The notes beneath the pieces were generated by a model. The model saw only the letters and a list, made by a program, of their open reading frames with translations. It was not told the DNA's origin and did no database searches. 45,353 nucleotides of DNA, taken from IMG/VR virus record IMGVR_UViG_3300036851_000092, positions 1-45,353 of that record. One strand, written 5' to 3'. This DNA comes from a virus. Shown here in pieces: positions 16,761 through 25,686 of the stretch. A program made the translations under genes and the position numbers. Position 1 is the stretch's first letter; the number at the start of each line of letters is the position of its first letter.

Positions 16761-17274
16761 TACAGATCACAGTCTTGAACACTTTGCTAGACACTTTCTT
16801 ACAGGGCGTATCAATTGGTGGGCTGTACCTAGGCAAGATGCCATACACAATTATGACAGCATTGTAGGTATTGTACTGTACCGTAAAGACCAGTACCAAG
16901 TTGAACTATTCATTGTACCATACAGCCCTTCTTCTTTTACACTTCATTGTCATCCAGATGTTGACACTTATGAGTTCCCATTAACAGGTGACAATGCATT
17001 GTACCTTGATGGTGAGCTTATGTTCACCACTGAACAAGTACGACAATGGCTCCAAGGTCAGTTACGTAGTCAACCTGTACACATAGCACCAGATATGTGG
17101 CATTGTGGTCATGGTGCTACACCTTATGCTTTCCTCAGCATACAGCACTGGTTACATGGTGTACAGCCCACCAGTGTTGGTTTGAACTGGCAAGGGCTGC
17201 CTAGCAGTGCTAGACATGCTGCTTTCCTCAACCGTGAGGCTACTCAGCAGTTGTCACAGCAACAGGAGGTGTAG
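16750..17274 (+). CDS. Cupin-fold protein in the structural module
   Basis: A 174-residue protein. The segment TLHCHPDVDTYEFPLTG carries the H-x-H and Glu of cupin motif 1, and IAPDMWHCGHG supplies the second histidine, followed by FLSIQHWLHGVQP. Similar cupin-like proteins occur among podovirus structural genes. The role is unknown; metal binding and structural use are both possible. ATG at 16750 is chosen because the longer frame from 16672 overlaps the previous gene. Confidence 0.65.
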   Translation: MWTNTDHSLEHFARHFLTGRINWWAVPRQDAIHNYDSIVGIVLYRKDQYQVELFIVPYSPSSFTLHCHPDVDTYEFPLTGDNALYLDGELMFTTEQVRQWLQGQLRSQPVHIAPDMWHCGHGATPYAFLSIQHWLHGVQPTSVGLNWQGLPSSARHAAFLNREATQQLSQQQEV

Positions 17275-17276
17275 TT

Positions 17277-17858
17277 GTGGGCTCTATACTTGGTGCTATC
17301 TTTGGTGGTGGTGAAAGAACAGAACAACAAACTCAAGCTGACCCTGTTAGCAGGGCAATGAATCAGCTTCGTTATGAACAACTCAATAACTTGTTCAGTG
17401 CTCAGCCATACTGGGAGTTTGCTCGTCCTGATACTACTGGTGCATATGAGCCTGCTGATATTAGCAAGTTGACACAAGGCATGATGAGTATTGATGATTA
17501 CAAAAAGCTTGGCTTGGATGCTACAAGTAACTATATTAGCCAAATAGCTACACCACAGATAATGAGCACAGCAGCACTACAAGGTCTAGAAGGCGGTGGT
17601 GCTGTTCCTGAAGCACTAGCCAAAGCTACAGCAGGGATTGCACTACCATTCATCCAAGGTCTCCCAGCAGCTTATGGTCAGTATGCAAGTAGCATGTTCC
17701 CACTAGCTGATTACAGTAGATCACTCAAAGAGCAAGACCTGCTAAGAAGGCAAGGTGTGATGGGGACTGCACTGACAGGGCTACCATATACACCTGGCAG
17801 TGAGACAACAGGTAGGAGAAGCAGTCAACCACTGTTTAACTTCTTTGGGCAGGGTTAA
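17277..17858 (+). CDS. Putative ejection (internal virion) protein, Gly-rich N-terminus
   Basis: A 193-residue protein starting MGSILGAIFGGGER, a hydrophobic Gly-rich N-terminus common in podovirus ejection proteins. Ala-rich helical segments follow. GTG at 17277 has AGGAGGT six bases upstream. It heads a run of three or four putative internal virion proteins ending with the transglycosylase and the 597-residue protein. Function assigned from context. Confidence 0.58.
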   Translation: MGSILGAIFGGGERTEQQTQADPVSRAMNQLRYEQLNNLFSAQPYWEFARPDTTGAYEPADISKLTQGMMSIDDYKKLGLDATSNYISQIATPQIMSTAALQGLEGGGAVPEALAKATAGIALPFIQGLPAAYGQYASSMFPLADYSRSLKEQDLLRRQGVMGTALTGLPYTPGSETTGRRSSQPLFNFFGQG

Positions 17859-17861
17859 CAT

Positions 17862-17996
17862 ATGATATCTACAGCTATCTGCTATTGTCGCAATTGTGAG
17901 AAGAGAACACTATATTATTTTGTGAAGGGTGAACAGAATAAGAATATATGCTGTAGTGTTTGTGGGTTACCTTACGATAACAGGAGCACAAAGTAA
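17862..17996 (+). CDS. Small zinc-ribbon-like protein (44 aa)
   Basis: Read directly from the sequence: MISTAICYCRNCEKRTLYYF with CYCRNC and later ICCSVCGLP, two cysteine clusters 20 residues apart that suit one zinc site. Its TAA shares one base with the next ATG (TAATG). SD weak. Function unknown. Confidence 0.52.
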   Translation: MISTAICYCRNCEKRTLYYFVKGEQNKNICCSVCGLPYDNRSTK

Positions 17997-18319
17997 TGGC
18001 CGCTCTTGACTGGCTCTTCTCTGATATTGGTGGACAAAGCCAAACTGTCAATGATCCTGGTGGGCTTGGTGTGCACCCTAGTGTAGGTAGCACTGGTGTC
18101 ACATGGGGACAGCTGCTGCAAGCTGCAACTGCTGGTGGTCAAGGACAAAGTAGCTTGCCTTTTGGCAATGGTAACTTCGCCTATGCACCACCAAAGCAGA
18201 ACATACAAATGTACAATATTGTACCACAGTCAATGCAAGGTAGCCAACAACAGCAAGGTGATGACTGGTCTAGTATCATGAGCATACTGATGAAAGCTTT
18301 TGGTGGCGGTGGTAGCTGA
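17996..18319 (+). CDS. Gly/Gln-rich virion-module protein (107 aa)
   Basis: The low-complexity sequence has a hydrophobic N-terminus (MAALDWLFSDIGG), a Gln-rich middle and a C-terminal amphipathic helix followed by GGGGS. It lies directly before the transglycosylase gene, separated by two bases, and is probably an internal virion component. No family recognised. Confidence 0.52.
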   Translation: MAALDWLFSDIGGQSQTVNDPGGLGVHPSVGSTGVTWGQLLQAATAGGQGQSSLPFGNGNFAYAPPKQNIQMYNIVPQSMQGSQQQQGDDWSSIMSILMKAFGGGGS

Positions 18320-18321
18320 CT

Positions 18322-20499
18322 ATGCTTACTCCTTTACAACAGCAGACTCGTTACAAAGTACAGCGTGCATCAGAGCAGTATGGTGTACCTACATCCTTAG
18401 CTACAGCAGTCAACAAGATTGAATCATCTTATGGAGCTAACACTGGCCCTAGTAGTGCTGGTGCTCTTGGCCCTATGCAGATCATGCCAGCTACAGCAGC
18501 ACAGATAGCAAGGGACCACAATAAACAGTTTGGCACAGCTTGGACACAGCAACAGGTATTAACCGATCCTGATACAAACATTGCTGCTGGGGTGTACTAC
18601 CTGAGTCAAGGATTGCAAGGGAGTGGTGGTGATATAAACAAGGCACTATTCAGATACAATCCTAGCAGCAGGTATGTACGAGATGTGCTGTCACAGAGCA
18701 ATATTGAATCACAGCAGCAGTCACAACAGGGTGATGCCAAGGTGCAAAACATGGCTACACTGACACCACAAATACAACAACAGTCATCAGTGCTACAGCC
18801 TATCCCTGTATCTTCACCTACTGAGCAAACAGATGAAGACATTGCATTTGTCAGCGAATCACAATCACTCCCTTTCAATCTGCAAACACAACGAGCACAA
18901 CAACTACAGCAGCATATAGCCAAAACACAACAGAGTATAGAAACAGGTAGCCAACGTCAGCTTGGTGTGAGCGACTTTGGTACAGGTGCAAAGATACTAG
19001 CTACTATTGCAGCTTTTGCTGGTAACTTTGGCCCTGCTATGATGATTATGGAACAAGAACGCAAGACTGCACTATTCAAACAAATGGAACCTGGCTTACA
19101 TGCTGTAGAGAAGCTACGTATAGCTGGTAAGTATGATGAAGCTGTGGATGCTGCTAACAACTTGATGAGCACATTTGGTGGCAGAGCACCAGAGATTGCA
19201 CCTTACATGCAACGGGTGATGGATAGGGTGACAAAAGATCAAGAAGATGTACGCAATCTTAAGACCTTCGTTGACATGCATAGCCCGTTAGTAGGCAAGG
19301 ATGATATTCGTAGACCTATGATGGACAGCTTAAAAGCTGCTGCAAAAGCTGGTACTCCCTTTGCTAAGGAGTTGCTTGCTGACGTAGCTAAGAAGCTTGA
19401 TGTACAGTCAAATGTTACCCCTGGTGGTGTAGTGATGCAACACATACCAGGCAGTACGCAGATACAGCAGCAGCCACTACAGGTAGCTTTTGACACTGAC
19501 CTGTTAAAAACACCTGCAGGTTTACAATTACAACAGCAACTCCGTATGACTCCTGATAACATCAGCAAGATGATGCGTGGCTTTAAAGCTACTGACACTA
19601 GTGGCAATGTTGTCTTTGATCCAGCTGATAGATCAGGCCGTAGTCAACAGAACCTACAGCAAGCACAGCAACAGTTCACTCAGCTGCAACAAAACTTAGC
19701 CTTGCAAGATATGTACGCTAAGACACCAAGACCACCAGAAGCTAATCAGTACTTGTATGGCCTTCGGAAACCAGATGGTTCACCCATGTACACAGTGCAA
19801 CAAGTAGCCTCTGGACAAATAGCTCCTGAACATATGGCCCAGAGTATAGAGATAGCTAATCAGCGTTCATACATGCAAAGTACTGGGCAAAGGCAAGCCG
19901 ATCTTGATGTGCCATCAGGGGTAAGTCAAGCTGGGCGAACTGTTATTGATAGGGCTACTGGTGCTGATAGACCTGACTTGTCACTACGGCAAGCCTTTGC
20001 TAGTCCACAACAGTTTGCAGCACCTACAGCAGCACAAGCGCCAATGGTGAAAGCTGGGTACAAACTGTTGAACAGATTGCAAGGACTAGTAGAAGTTATC
20101 AATGAACTACCTAACATTAACGACCCATTATCAAGAGCACCATCTTGGCTTAGCAGACGGCTTAACCAGGTGGTAAATATGGATGCTGACTTGAAAGGTC
20201 AAGAAGCTTTACAAACCATAGCAAAAGCAGCTATTGAAGAGTACTTCAACGCTCGGAACATACCAGCATCACGGTATGAATCATTAACAAGTGCTCTTAC
20301 TACACCAGGTGCGGATAAGCAAGGTGCCCTTCGTACATTGCAGAAGCTAGCAGAGACGGTACGTACTGACCTTGACTTATTTGTGACATATGGTGATGCT
20401 GCACCATTACCACAGAGACCTGTTGAGCAGGGCGTACCAACTAGTACAACAGCACCAGCACAGATTATGCAACCTGTACCTGGCACTGGGAGGAGGTAG
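18322..20499 (+). CDS. Internal virion protein with lytic transglycosylase domain
   Basis: A 725-residue protein. Residues about 5-120 are an SLT-type lysozyme-like domain: the catalytic Glu in NKIESSYGAN, the GALGPMQIMPATA motif, and NIAAGVYYLSQGL. The remainder is long, helical and Gln/Ala-rich. Enzymes of this layout are ejected with the genome and open peptidoglycan for DNA entry. No separate endolysin was recognised, so it might also contribute to release, though that is speculation. The gene ends 3 bases before the next ATG, whose GGAGGAGG SD lies over its end. Confidence 0.82.
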   Translation: MLTPLQQQTRYKVQRASEQYGVPTSLATAVNKIESSYGANTGPSSAGALGPMQIMPATAAQIARDHNKQFGTAWTQQQVLTDPDTNIAAGVYYLSQGLQGSGGDINKALFRYNPSSRYVRDVLSQSNIESQQQSQQGDAKVQNMATLTPQIQQQSSVLQPIPVSSPTEQTDEDIAFVSESQSLPFNLQTQRAQQLQQHIAKTQQSIETGSQRQLGVSDFGTGAKILATIAAFAGNFGPAMMIMEQERKTALFKQMEPGLHAVEKLRIAGKYDEAVDAANNLMSTFGGRAPEIAPYMQRVMDRVTKDQEDVRNLKTFVDMHSPLVGKDDIRRPMMDSLKAAAKAGTPFAKELLADVAKKLDVQSNVTPGGVVMQHIPGSTQIQQQPLQVAFDTDLLKTPAGLQLQQQLRMTPDNISKMMRGFKATDTSGNVVFDPADRSGRSQQNLQQAQQQFTQLQQNLALQDMYAKTPRPPEANQYLYGLRKPDGSPMYTVQQVASGQIAPEHMAQSIEIANQRSYMQSTGQRQADLDVPSGVSQAGRTVIDRATGADRPDLSLRQAFASPQQFAAPTAAQAPMVKAGYKLLNRLQGLVEVINELPNINDPLSRAPSWLSRRLNQVVNMDADLKGQEALQTIAKAAIEEYFNARNIPASRYESLTSALTTPGADKQGALRTLQKLAETVRTDLDLFVTYGDAAPLPQRPVEQGVPTSTTAPAQIMQPVPGTGRR

Positions 20500-20502
20500 C
20501 AT

Positions 20503-22296
20503 ATGGCTGACATCAATGCTCTACGTATGCTAGTTGACCCTCTGTATTACAGAGCTAACAGGGGTAATGTACCTCAACTAGAGCAAGTGCAAGGGCCACC
20601 TTATCAACAAGCACCAACTGTACCACCTGGTCTACAGCCTGATGTTGCTCCTGCAATGTTCAAGCAAGCTATTGATGCTCAGCAAGCTGCTCCTACAAGT
20701 GCAGATAGCACAGTAACACCTGACCAAGCTGCTCAAGCAATAGCTGCTATTCGCACTCGCTTAGCGCAACAAGGTCAACAATTCCCTACTCCACAAGAAG
20801 ATAGTAAAGACACCTTCACTCAGCATGACTTTTCAGATGCTACAGGTAGCAGAGTAACAGTATATAGTACAGATAACAAACCTCGTCCCGTAGCTGAACT
20901 ACAGCAAGCCGCTCAACAGTTTGTGAACACAGGACAGAGCCCTAAAGGTATGTTAGTGCTCAAGCCTAGCTGGATGAACACTATTCGTAGTGCTTATGAA
21001 ACTTTAAAGAAGCCTACTACTGAAGGTCTTACACAAGCTGGTGCTATCCTTGATAAGCCTTTATCCATGATACTTGGTGAAACACCTGCGCAGAATGTAC
21101 AAGTGAATAAAGGAATAATTGAGAGTGTAGTACCACAAGACCTAGCAGAGGCAGGTATGACTGCTGGCATGTTAGCTGCTGCACCATTCATGGGGCCAGT
21201 GACTGCTACAACTGCCCTTGGTAAAGCAGGTGCTCCTCTCATCACTCGCATGCTGATGAATGCTGGTATTATGGGTACTGCTGCTACTGCTGGTAGAGTG
21301 CTTGGCAAGTATGCATCTGGTGAACAACCAACTTTTAAGGAAACTATTAAAGAAGATGTTGTTATCCCTTTCATAGCTGCTACTGGTATGCAGGGTTTCA
21401 CTGGGGTAGCTTCACACTTCATTACTAGGTACATGTCACCTGATGTTGGTAATAAGATAGCTACTGAAGTACTAGACAGCATTAAGAAACAGTATCCTGG
21501 CTTAGCTAGTGACCCTATGTTACTAGAGCAGGCTGCAAGTAGTGCTGCTAACTTAGCTAAGATAACACAAGTGATGAGCAAGGGATTGCGTGGTGATCTG
21601 GATACACTAGTGAGCAGTACAGTGACAGATATCAACCAGGTGCTCCCAAGAAACCTTAGCAAAGGTACTCAGAACACTGTAAGATCACACATTAGAGCCA
21701 TTGTTAATGCTGGCAATGATATGTTAGATAATGTAGGCGATGCAAAATCTATGGCTGCTGCACAACAAGCTATGGCCACTGCTGCTGGTAAGTTACATAG
21801 CGCTGTTAACACTGAGTTTGCCGCTAGTGGTATAAAGCAGCAAACGTTATCTACAGTGGATAAGATAGTCTTTGACAAAGTAGGCAGCCTTGCTCACTTC
21901 ATCGAAGGAGCACAAGTACTCTCAGCAATGAAGAAGAGTGGTGCTGCTAATGGTTGGAATCCTTCAGCATTTATAGACACCATCAGAGGTACCTATCAAG
22001 AAACCCCAGGTTCACTTCTTGAAAGAATAGGACAAATAGCAGGACAGGGTACAAGGTTAACAGATGCGACTATGCAGTCACCAAGCAGAAGCTTAGCTGG
22101 TGGTGCTTGGAACTTAGTGAAGGATTATTTGCTGCCTAGTGGTATGAGCAGGATGCTACCGAGTGCACCTGTCAGTAGAGCAGCCACACCACTGCTCCCT
22201 TGGCAACAACCACAAGGGATATCACGAGCTATTGCAGGGCCAGCTACCACTGCTGGTACAAATGCTGCTATTAAGTCTTTCTTCAATGAGGATTAA
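20503..22296 (+). CDS. Large putative ejection protein with hydrophobic segments (597 aa)
   Basis: The N-terminal third is Gln/Pro/Ala-rich. A stretch at about 213-270 (GMTAGMLAAAPFMGPVTATT and following) is hydrophobic and could insert into membrane. The rest is helical. Position right after the transglycosylase virion protein and this composition suggest a DNA-ejection channel component. No diagnostic motif. ATG at 20503 has GGAGGAGG upstream. Confidence 0.6.
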   Translation: MADINALRMLVDPLYYRANRGNVPQLEQVQGPPYQQAPTVPPGLQPDVAPAMFKQAIDAQQAAPTSADSTVTPDQAAQAIAAIRTRLAQQGQQFPTPQEDSKDTFTQHDFSDATGSRVTVYSTDNKPRPVAELQQAAQQFVNTGQSPKGMLVLKPSWMNTIRSAYETLKKPTTEGLTQAGAILDKPLSMILGETPAQNVQVNKGIIESVVPQDLAEAGMTAGMLAAAPFMGPVTATTALGKAGAPLITRMLMNAGIMGTAATAGRVLGKYASGEQPTFKETIKEDVVIPFIAATGMQGFTGVASHFITRYMSPDVGNKIATEVLDSIKKQYPGLASDPMLLEQAASSAANLAKITQVMSKGLRGDLDTLVSSTVTDINQVLPRNLSKGTQNTVRSHIRAIVNAGNDMLDNVGDAKSMAAAQQAMATAAGKLHSAVNTEFAASGIKQQTLSTVDKIVFDKVGSLAHFIEGAQVLSAMKKSGAANGWNPSAFIDTIRGTYQETPGSLLERIGQIAGQGTRLTDATMQSPSRSLAGGAWNLVKDYLLPSGMSRMLPSAPVSRAATPLLPWQQPQGISRAIAGPATTAGTNAAIKSFFNED

Positions 22297-22299
22297 CTA

Positions 22300-22425
22300 G
22301 TGTTAGCTACTATGTTTACCATTGTAGCATTATTATTCATAGCTACAAGACCAGCTATTATTGTACCTGCTTTCATTGTAATGTTGTTTTTTACTTTACT
22401 TTACATTGTTGGGCTATTGCTGTGA
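22300..22425 (+). CDS. Small two-helix membrane protein (41 aa), holin-like candidate
   Basis: Read directly: GTG at 22300 follows GAGGA at eight bases, or ATG at 22312. The product is almost entirely hydrophobic, with two potential membrane helices split by the turn ATRPAIIVP. It could be a small holin or pinholin or a membrane-insertion aid for ejection. No charged tail and no homologue recognised. Confidence 0.45.
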   Translation: MLATMFTIVALLFIATRPAIIVPAFIVMLFFTLLYIVGLLL

Positions 22426-22469
22426 TGAGTATTGCATCGTAGTTAGTGACATGAGCGTGGGGAAAGAGT

Positions 22470-23990
22470 GTGACATACGTTCGTGATGCTGGTGCACAAC
22501 CACTTGCACAATTCACAGTGCCATTCAAGGGTACTTGGCCTAGCTTAGCTGCTCATCAAGTATCTCTTGACGCTCTGTACATGTCACAGAATGTCTTCAT
22601 CAGAGTAGGAAAGCTGCGAGAAAGACCTGGATTATCTAGGCACAATGACAGCACCTTTGACGCACCTATCATTGGTGGAGCCATGGCTGTAACACCTGTT
22701 GCTAAGCGCCTCATAGCTATTAGCAAGAGTAGAGTATATGAATTAACCAATGGTAGCGCTCCATGGTTGCAGACATCAACTGGCTCTTATGCTGCTAGTG
22801 ATAATGCCACCTTGGATATGGCTTTCATAGAGACAAGCAGCCAGTATATTGGCTTAGTAGCTAGTGAAGGACAACCACTTATGCAATGGTTAGCTGGTGC
22901 TGGGATATCAGCTATTACACCAGTAGCTGGGACTGTACCATTAGCAAAGAGTGTTTGTGTAGCTTCACGAAGGGTAGTAGCACTTGTACCTCCACATACA
23001 CTTGTATGGACACCTGTCTTTGCATACAACAACTACCCTGCTCTTGCAGTGACAAGAGTAGCTAGCACTAACGACGCTGGTATCTGTGTACGGACACTAA
23101 GTAACTTATCCTTTGTCTTGTACAAAGAACGCAGTATTTACTTGGCAAGGGCTCAAGCTGGCTCTGACGCTAATGCCTTCTCCTTGAACGAGCCCATCAT
23201 TGCAGAAGGGCCAGCAGGTGTTCATGCTGTTGTAGAGGTAAGTGGTAATCACATATACATGACAAAGAGTGGTAGAATAGCACTGTTCGATGGTAGCCAG
23301 TATCCAAAGTGGATAGCTGATGGGCTCTGGTTACACTTGCAAGCTGACATTGATCCTGCACATACTACTAAGATATTTGGTGTGTATGATTATAGATTGC
23401 ATAGTGTACTGTTCTTCTATCCTAAGCTTGGTGATGCTGGACAACTACGGGGTATGGTACTGTTATCATTCCCACTAGAAGGTAGTGGTATTGTACAAGG
23501 CATGCCAGTAGTACAAGGCGCTGCTGCTTTTCTTGGTGTAACTAGTCAATGGTGTAGCTACGGTTACACTATCCATCTGAACAATCAAATAGATGCATCT
23601 TTCCTGTTTGGTGCAGCTTCACTACGTAGTTATCTCTTTGATGAGGATGTACGTACTGATGACGGTAATAGTTTCACGAGTCAAGTACAAACAGGGCTGT
23701 TCCCTATGCCAGATATGAGGCATAATCATGTATCTATTGAACCTTTCTTAGAGAGGTTAGATGGCTATGGTAAGCTATCCATAGAAGGTGTGTATAGTGA
23801 CAGCTTAGAGAACGCTGGTGGTACTATTGACTTCAGCAATCCACTTACTGAAGACTTGAATAATGTACCAGTGCAAAGTTACCTTGCCTTTAATGTACCA
23901 ACAAGGTTCTTTGGCTTACGGTATACATGGACTAGCGATGCCATCGTACGCTATGCCGGTACTGCACTGTATGGGAGAGTTACTGCATGA
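22470..23990 (+). CDS. Putative tail nozzle (tubular protein B-like)
   Basis: A 506-residue beta-rich protein. The early segment YMSQNVFIRVGKLRERPGLS resembles the start of podovirus nozzle proteins, where a short tail-pipe sequence with ...RPG leads into a beta-propeller. Repeated strand motifs follow, such as RIALFDG and SVLFFYP. It would form the distal tube below the adaptor. GTG at 22470 is preceded by GGGG and AAAGAG. The call is moderate, by pattern and context. Confidence 0.65.
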   Translation: MTYVRDAGAQPLAQFTVPFKGTWPSLAAHQVSLDALYMSQNVFIRVGKLRERPGLSRHNDSTFDAPIIGGAMAVTPVAKRLIAISKSRVYELTNGSAPWLQTSTGSYAASDNATLDMAFIETSSQYIGLVASEGQPLMQWLAGAGISAITPVAGTVPLAKSVCVASRRVVALVPPHTLVWTPVFAYNNYPALAVTRVASTNDAGICVRTLSNLSFVLYKERSIYLARAQAGSDANAFSLNEPIIAEGPAGVHAVVEVSGNHIYMTKSGRIALFDGSQYPKWIADGLWLHLQADIDPAHTTKIFGVYDYRLHSVLFFYPKLGDAGQLRGMVLLSFPLEGSGIVQGMPVVQGAAAFLGVTSQWCSYGYTIHLNNQIDASFLFGAASLRSYLFDEDVRTDDGNSFTSQVQTGLFPMPDMRHNHVSIEPFLERLDGYGKLSIEGVYSDSLENAGGTIDFSNPLTEDLNNVPVQSYLAFNVPTRFFGLRYTWTSDAIVRYAGTALYGRVTA

Positions 23991-24241
23991 CTTTTCCTGT
24001 ACTGCCACTACGACCAGGTGTTGTTGAACAGGATATGGATACTGTGTACAGATTCTTGCAAGCGCTGTCACAACAGGCAAGTGTTATTGCTACTGCTTTG
24101 ACTTATGTTACATTTGTACCAACTGCTACAGATATTGAAGAAGGGCAAGCTATGCTTAGCTTGATAGCAGGTAAGCTAGCTATACATGTGAATAGTGGTG
24201 GCAGCATACTCACATTAAACCTTGGAGAGCCATTAGCATGA
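23987..24241 (+). CDS. Small tail-module protein (84 aa)
   Basis: The ATG overlaps the nozzle stop as ATGA and the last codons overlap the fibre start the same way, so three tail genes are coupled. The product has a helical core (DMDTVYRFLQALSQQASVIA) and a strand-rich C-terminus. Probably a tail accessory or fibre-attachment protein; no family recognised. Confidence 0.58.
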   Translation: MTFPVLPLRPGVVEQDMDTVYRFLQALSQQASVIATALTYVTFVPTATDIEEGQAMLSLIAGKLAIHVNSGGSILTLNLGEPLA

Positions 24242-25374
24242 TGCTACTCTACAGTGCTATTATTATACTCCTTTCATTAACACAAGTTGCCAGCGCTGCC
24301 TGCAATAAGGCACTCATGACAACTGGTGGCTCTGTTACTCAACCAGCATACTACCGCTGTACAGTTGACACTGATAAGAATACATTGCTTGGTGTACAAA
24401 AGGGTGACATAGCATATGCTGAAGATACTTCTGCACTGTATGTAGCTACAGCAACAACACCAACATGGGTAGCTGTTAGCAATTCTGCCCCACTTGGAGT
24501 TGCATCAGCTACATCTTTGTCACTAACAGGCACAGCCGGAGCTGGTTTCCTTGAAGAAGTTGCACAGACAAGTGTACCAACAGCTCCAGCTACAGGTTGG
24601 CGTCTCTATGCTGAGAGTAACGGACGCTTTGCATGGAGAAGAGGTAGTGATAGCTTCACACGTACACTTGATGGGCCAATGACAGCTAGCCGTGTGTTTA
24701 CACTCCCTGATGCTACAACAACTCTTGCAGGCTTAGCTGTGCCACAAACGTTCACTGCTGTGCAGACTGTTCAAGCGAACGTTAACGTTGAACAATATTC
24801 TAATGATGCTACAGGTGCAGGAACTCGTGGAAGAAAGTTTAGAGGAACATCAGCAGCACCATTACGGGTAAAGACTGATGATGTACTTGTGTCTATGCTA
24901 GGCAGTGGTGGCTATGCTGTTGATGACACTACAGCAGCTGTTGTAGGAAGCGATGTAGGCCGCTTCAGATGGCGTGCAGCACAAGACTTCACCAGCACTG
25001 AACAAGGGACATATTGGGAGCTGCAAACAACACCCATCGGTTCAACAACAGCAGCTACTGCTGTGAAGGTGTTCAGTACTACTGGCACAAACATTGGTAT
25101 ACCTACAGGTGGTGATAAAGGTAGTGGCACCTTGAATACTGCTGCTGGGCACTATGTTAATGGACAAGCAGTAGCTACACTTGTCACAGGTAATGAACAA
25201 GCTCTTGGTGATGTTAGCAGTACTACACGTGTTCGTACAAGCTTAGCAACGCCGACATCGCTAAGTAATGGTGACTGGTGGGTTGACTGTACAGGGGTAA
25301 GCCCTACACGAGTGTGTGCAATAAAGGTGCAAGATGGTGGAGCAGCTAGGACAATTGCAAGTGTTACTTATTGA
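24238..25374 (+). CDS. Tail fibre-like protein with signal peptide (378 aa)
   Basis: Residues 1-20 form a clear Sec signal peptide with hydrophobic core IIILLSLTQV and an ASA cut site. The mature part is beta-rich, with fibre-like segments such as FTLPDATTTLAGL and GDWWVDCTG near the C-terminus. It resembles fibre or baseplate-tip proteins. It is one of seven proteins here with a probable export signal. ATG at 24238 overlaps the previous stop; ATG at 24241 is equally possible. Confidence 0.7.
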   Translation: MMLLYSAIIILLSLTQVASAACNKALMTTGGSVTQPAYYRCTVDTDKNTLLGVQKGDIAYAEDTSALYVATATTPTWVAVSNSAPLGVASATSLSLTGTAGAGFLEEVAQTSVPTAPATGWRLYAESNGRFAWRRGSDSFTRTLDGPMTASRVFTLPDATTTLAGLAVPQTFTAVQTVQANVNVEQYSNDATGAGTRGRKFRGTSAAPLRVKTDDVLVSMLGSGGYAVDDTTAAVVGSDVGRFRWRAAQDFTSTEQGTYWELQTTPIGSTTAATAVKVFSTTGTNIGIPTGGDKGSGTLNTAAGHYVNGQAVATLVTGNEQALGDVSSTTRVRTSLATPTSLSNGDWWVDCTGVSPTRVCAIKVQDGGAARTIASVTY

Positions 25375-25430
25375 GCTGCTGCTGTTGCTATTGGTGATTA
25401 TTACTGTGTAGTGATGAGCATTGCTGAGCT

Positions 25431-25640
25431 ATGGTAGGCGCAGTTGTAAGGACAATGATATCATCATTAATAGTGGGATTTGTAGCTTTTGGCAACACAC
25501 TGCAAGCTGCTGTGAGTGGTGGTCAAGAGCCAACAAGGTGGCAGATATACAGTGCTGTTATTGGTGCTGTTGTGCTGATGTTGAATGACGTTAAGAGTAG
25601 GATAACACCTGCTACTGCTGACAATGTTCAGACAAAGTAA
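25431..25640 (+). CDS. Small membrane protein, class II holin candidate (69 aa)
   Basis: Two likely membrane segments are seen, about residues 8-27 and 40-56, joined by a polar turn (SGGQEPTRWQ). A short basic/polar tail, DVKSRITPATADN, follows. This layout is common among small phage holins that form lesions before lysis. The stop codon lies in the loop of a perfect 9-bp hairpin. The SD is weak. Confidence 0.55.
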   Translation: MVGAVVRTMISSLIVGFVAFGNTLQAAVSGGQEPTRWQIYSAVIGAVVLMLNDVKSRITPATADNVQTK

Positions 25641-25650
25641 ACTTTGTCTG
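25629..25650 (+). other. Perfect 9-bp hairpin spanning a stop codon
   Basis: CAGACAAAG-TAAA-CTTTGTCTG is a perfect stem with the UAA stop of the holin-like gene in its loop. No T-run follows, so it is not a standard terminator. It could limit mRNA decay or modulate translation of the adaptor gene 37 bases downstream. Confidence 0.6.
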
Positions 25651-25686
25651 GCTGCTTGTAACGGCTTGAAGTGTTGAGAAAAGAGT

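Noticed and set aside
20994-21662. Long minus-strand frame inside the 597-aa virion gene
   Set aside because: It is an antisense shadow, out of keeping with strand layout, with no SD and low-complexity content.
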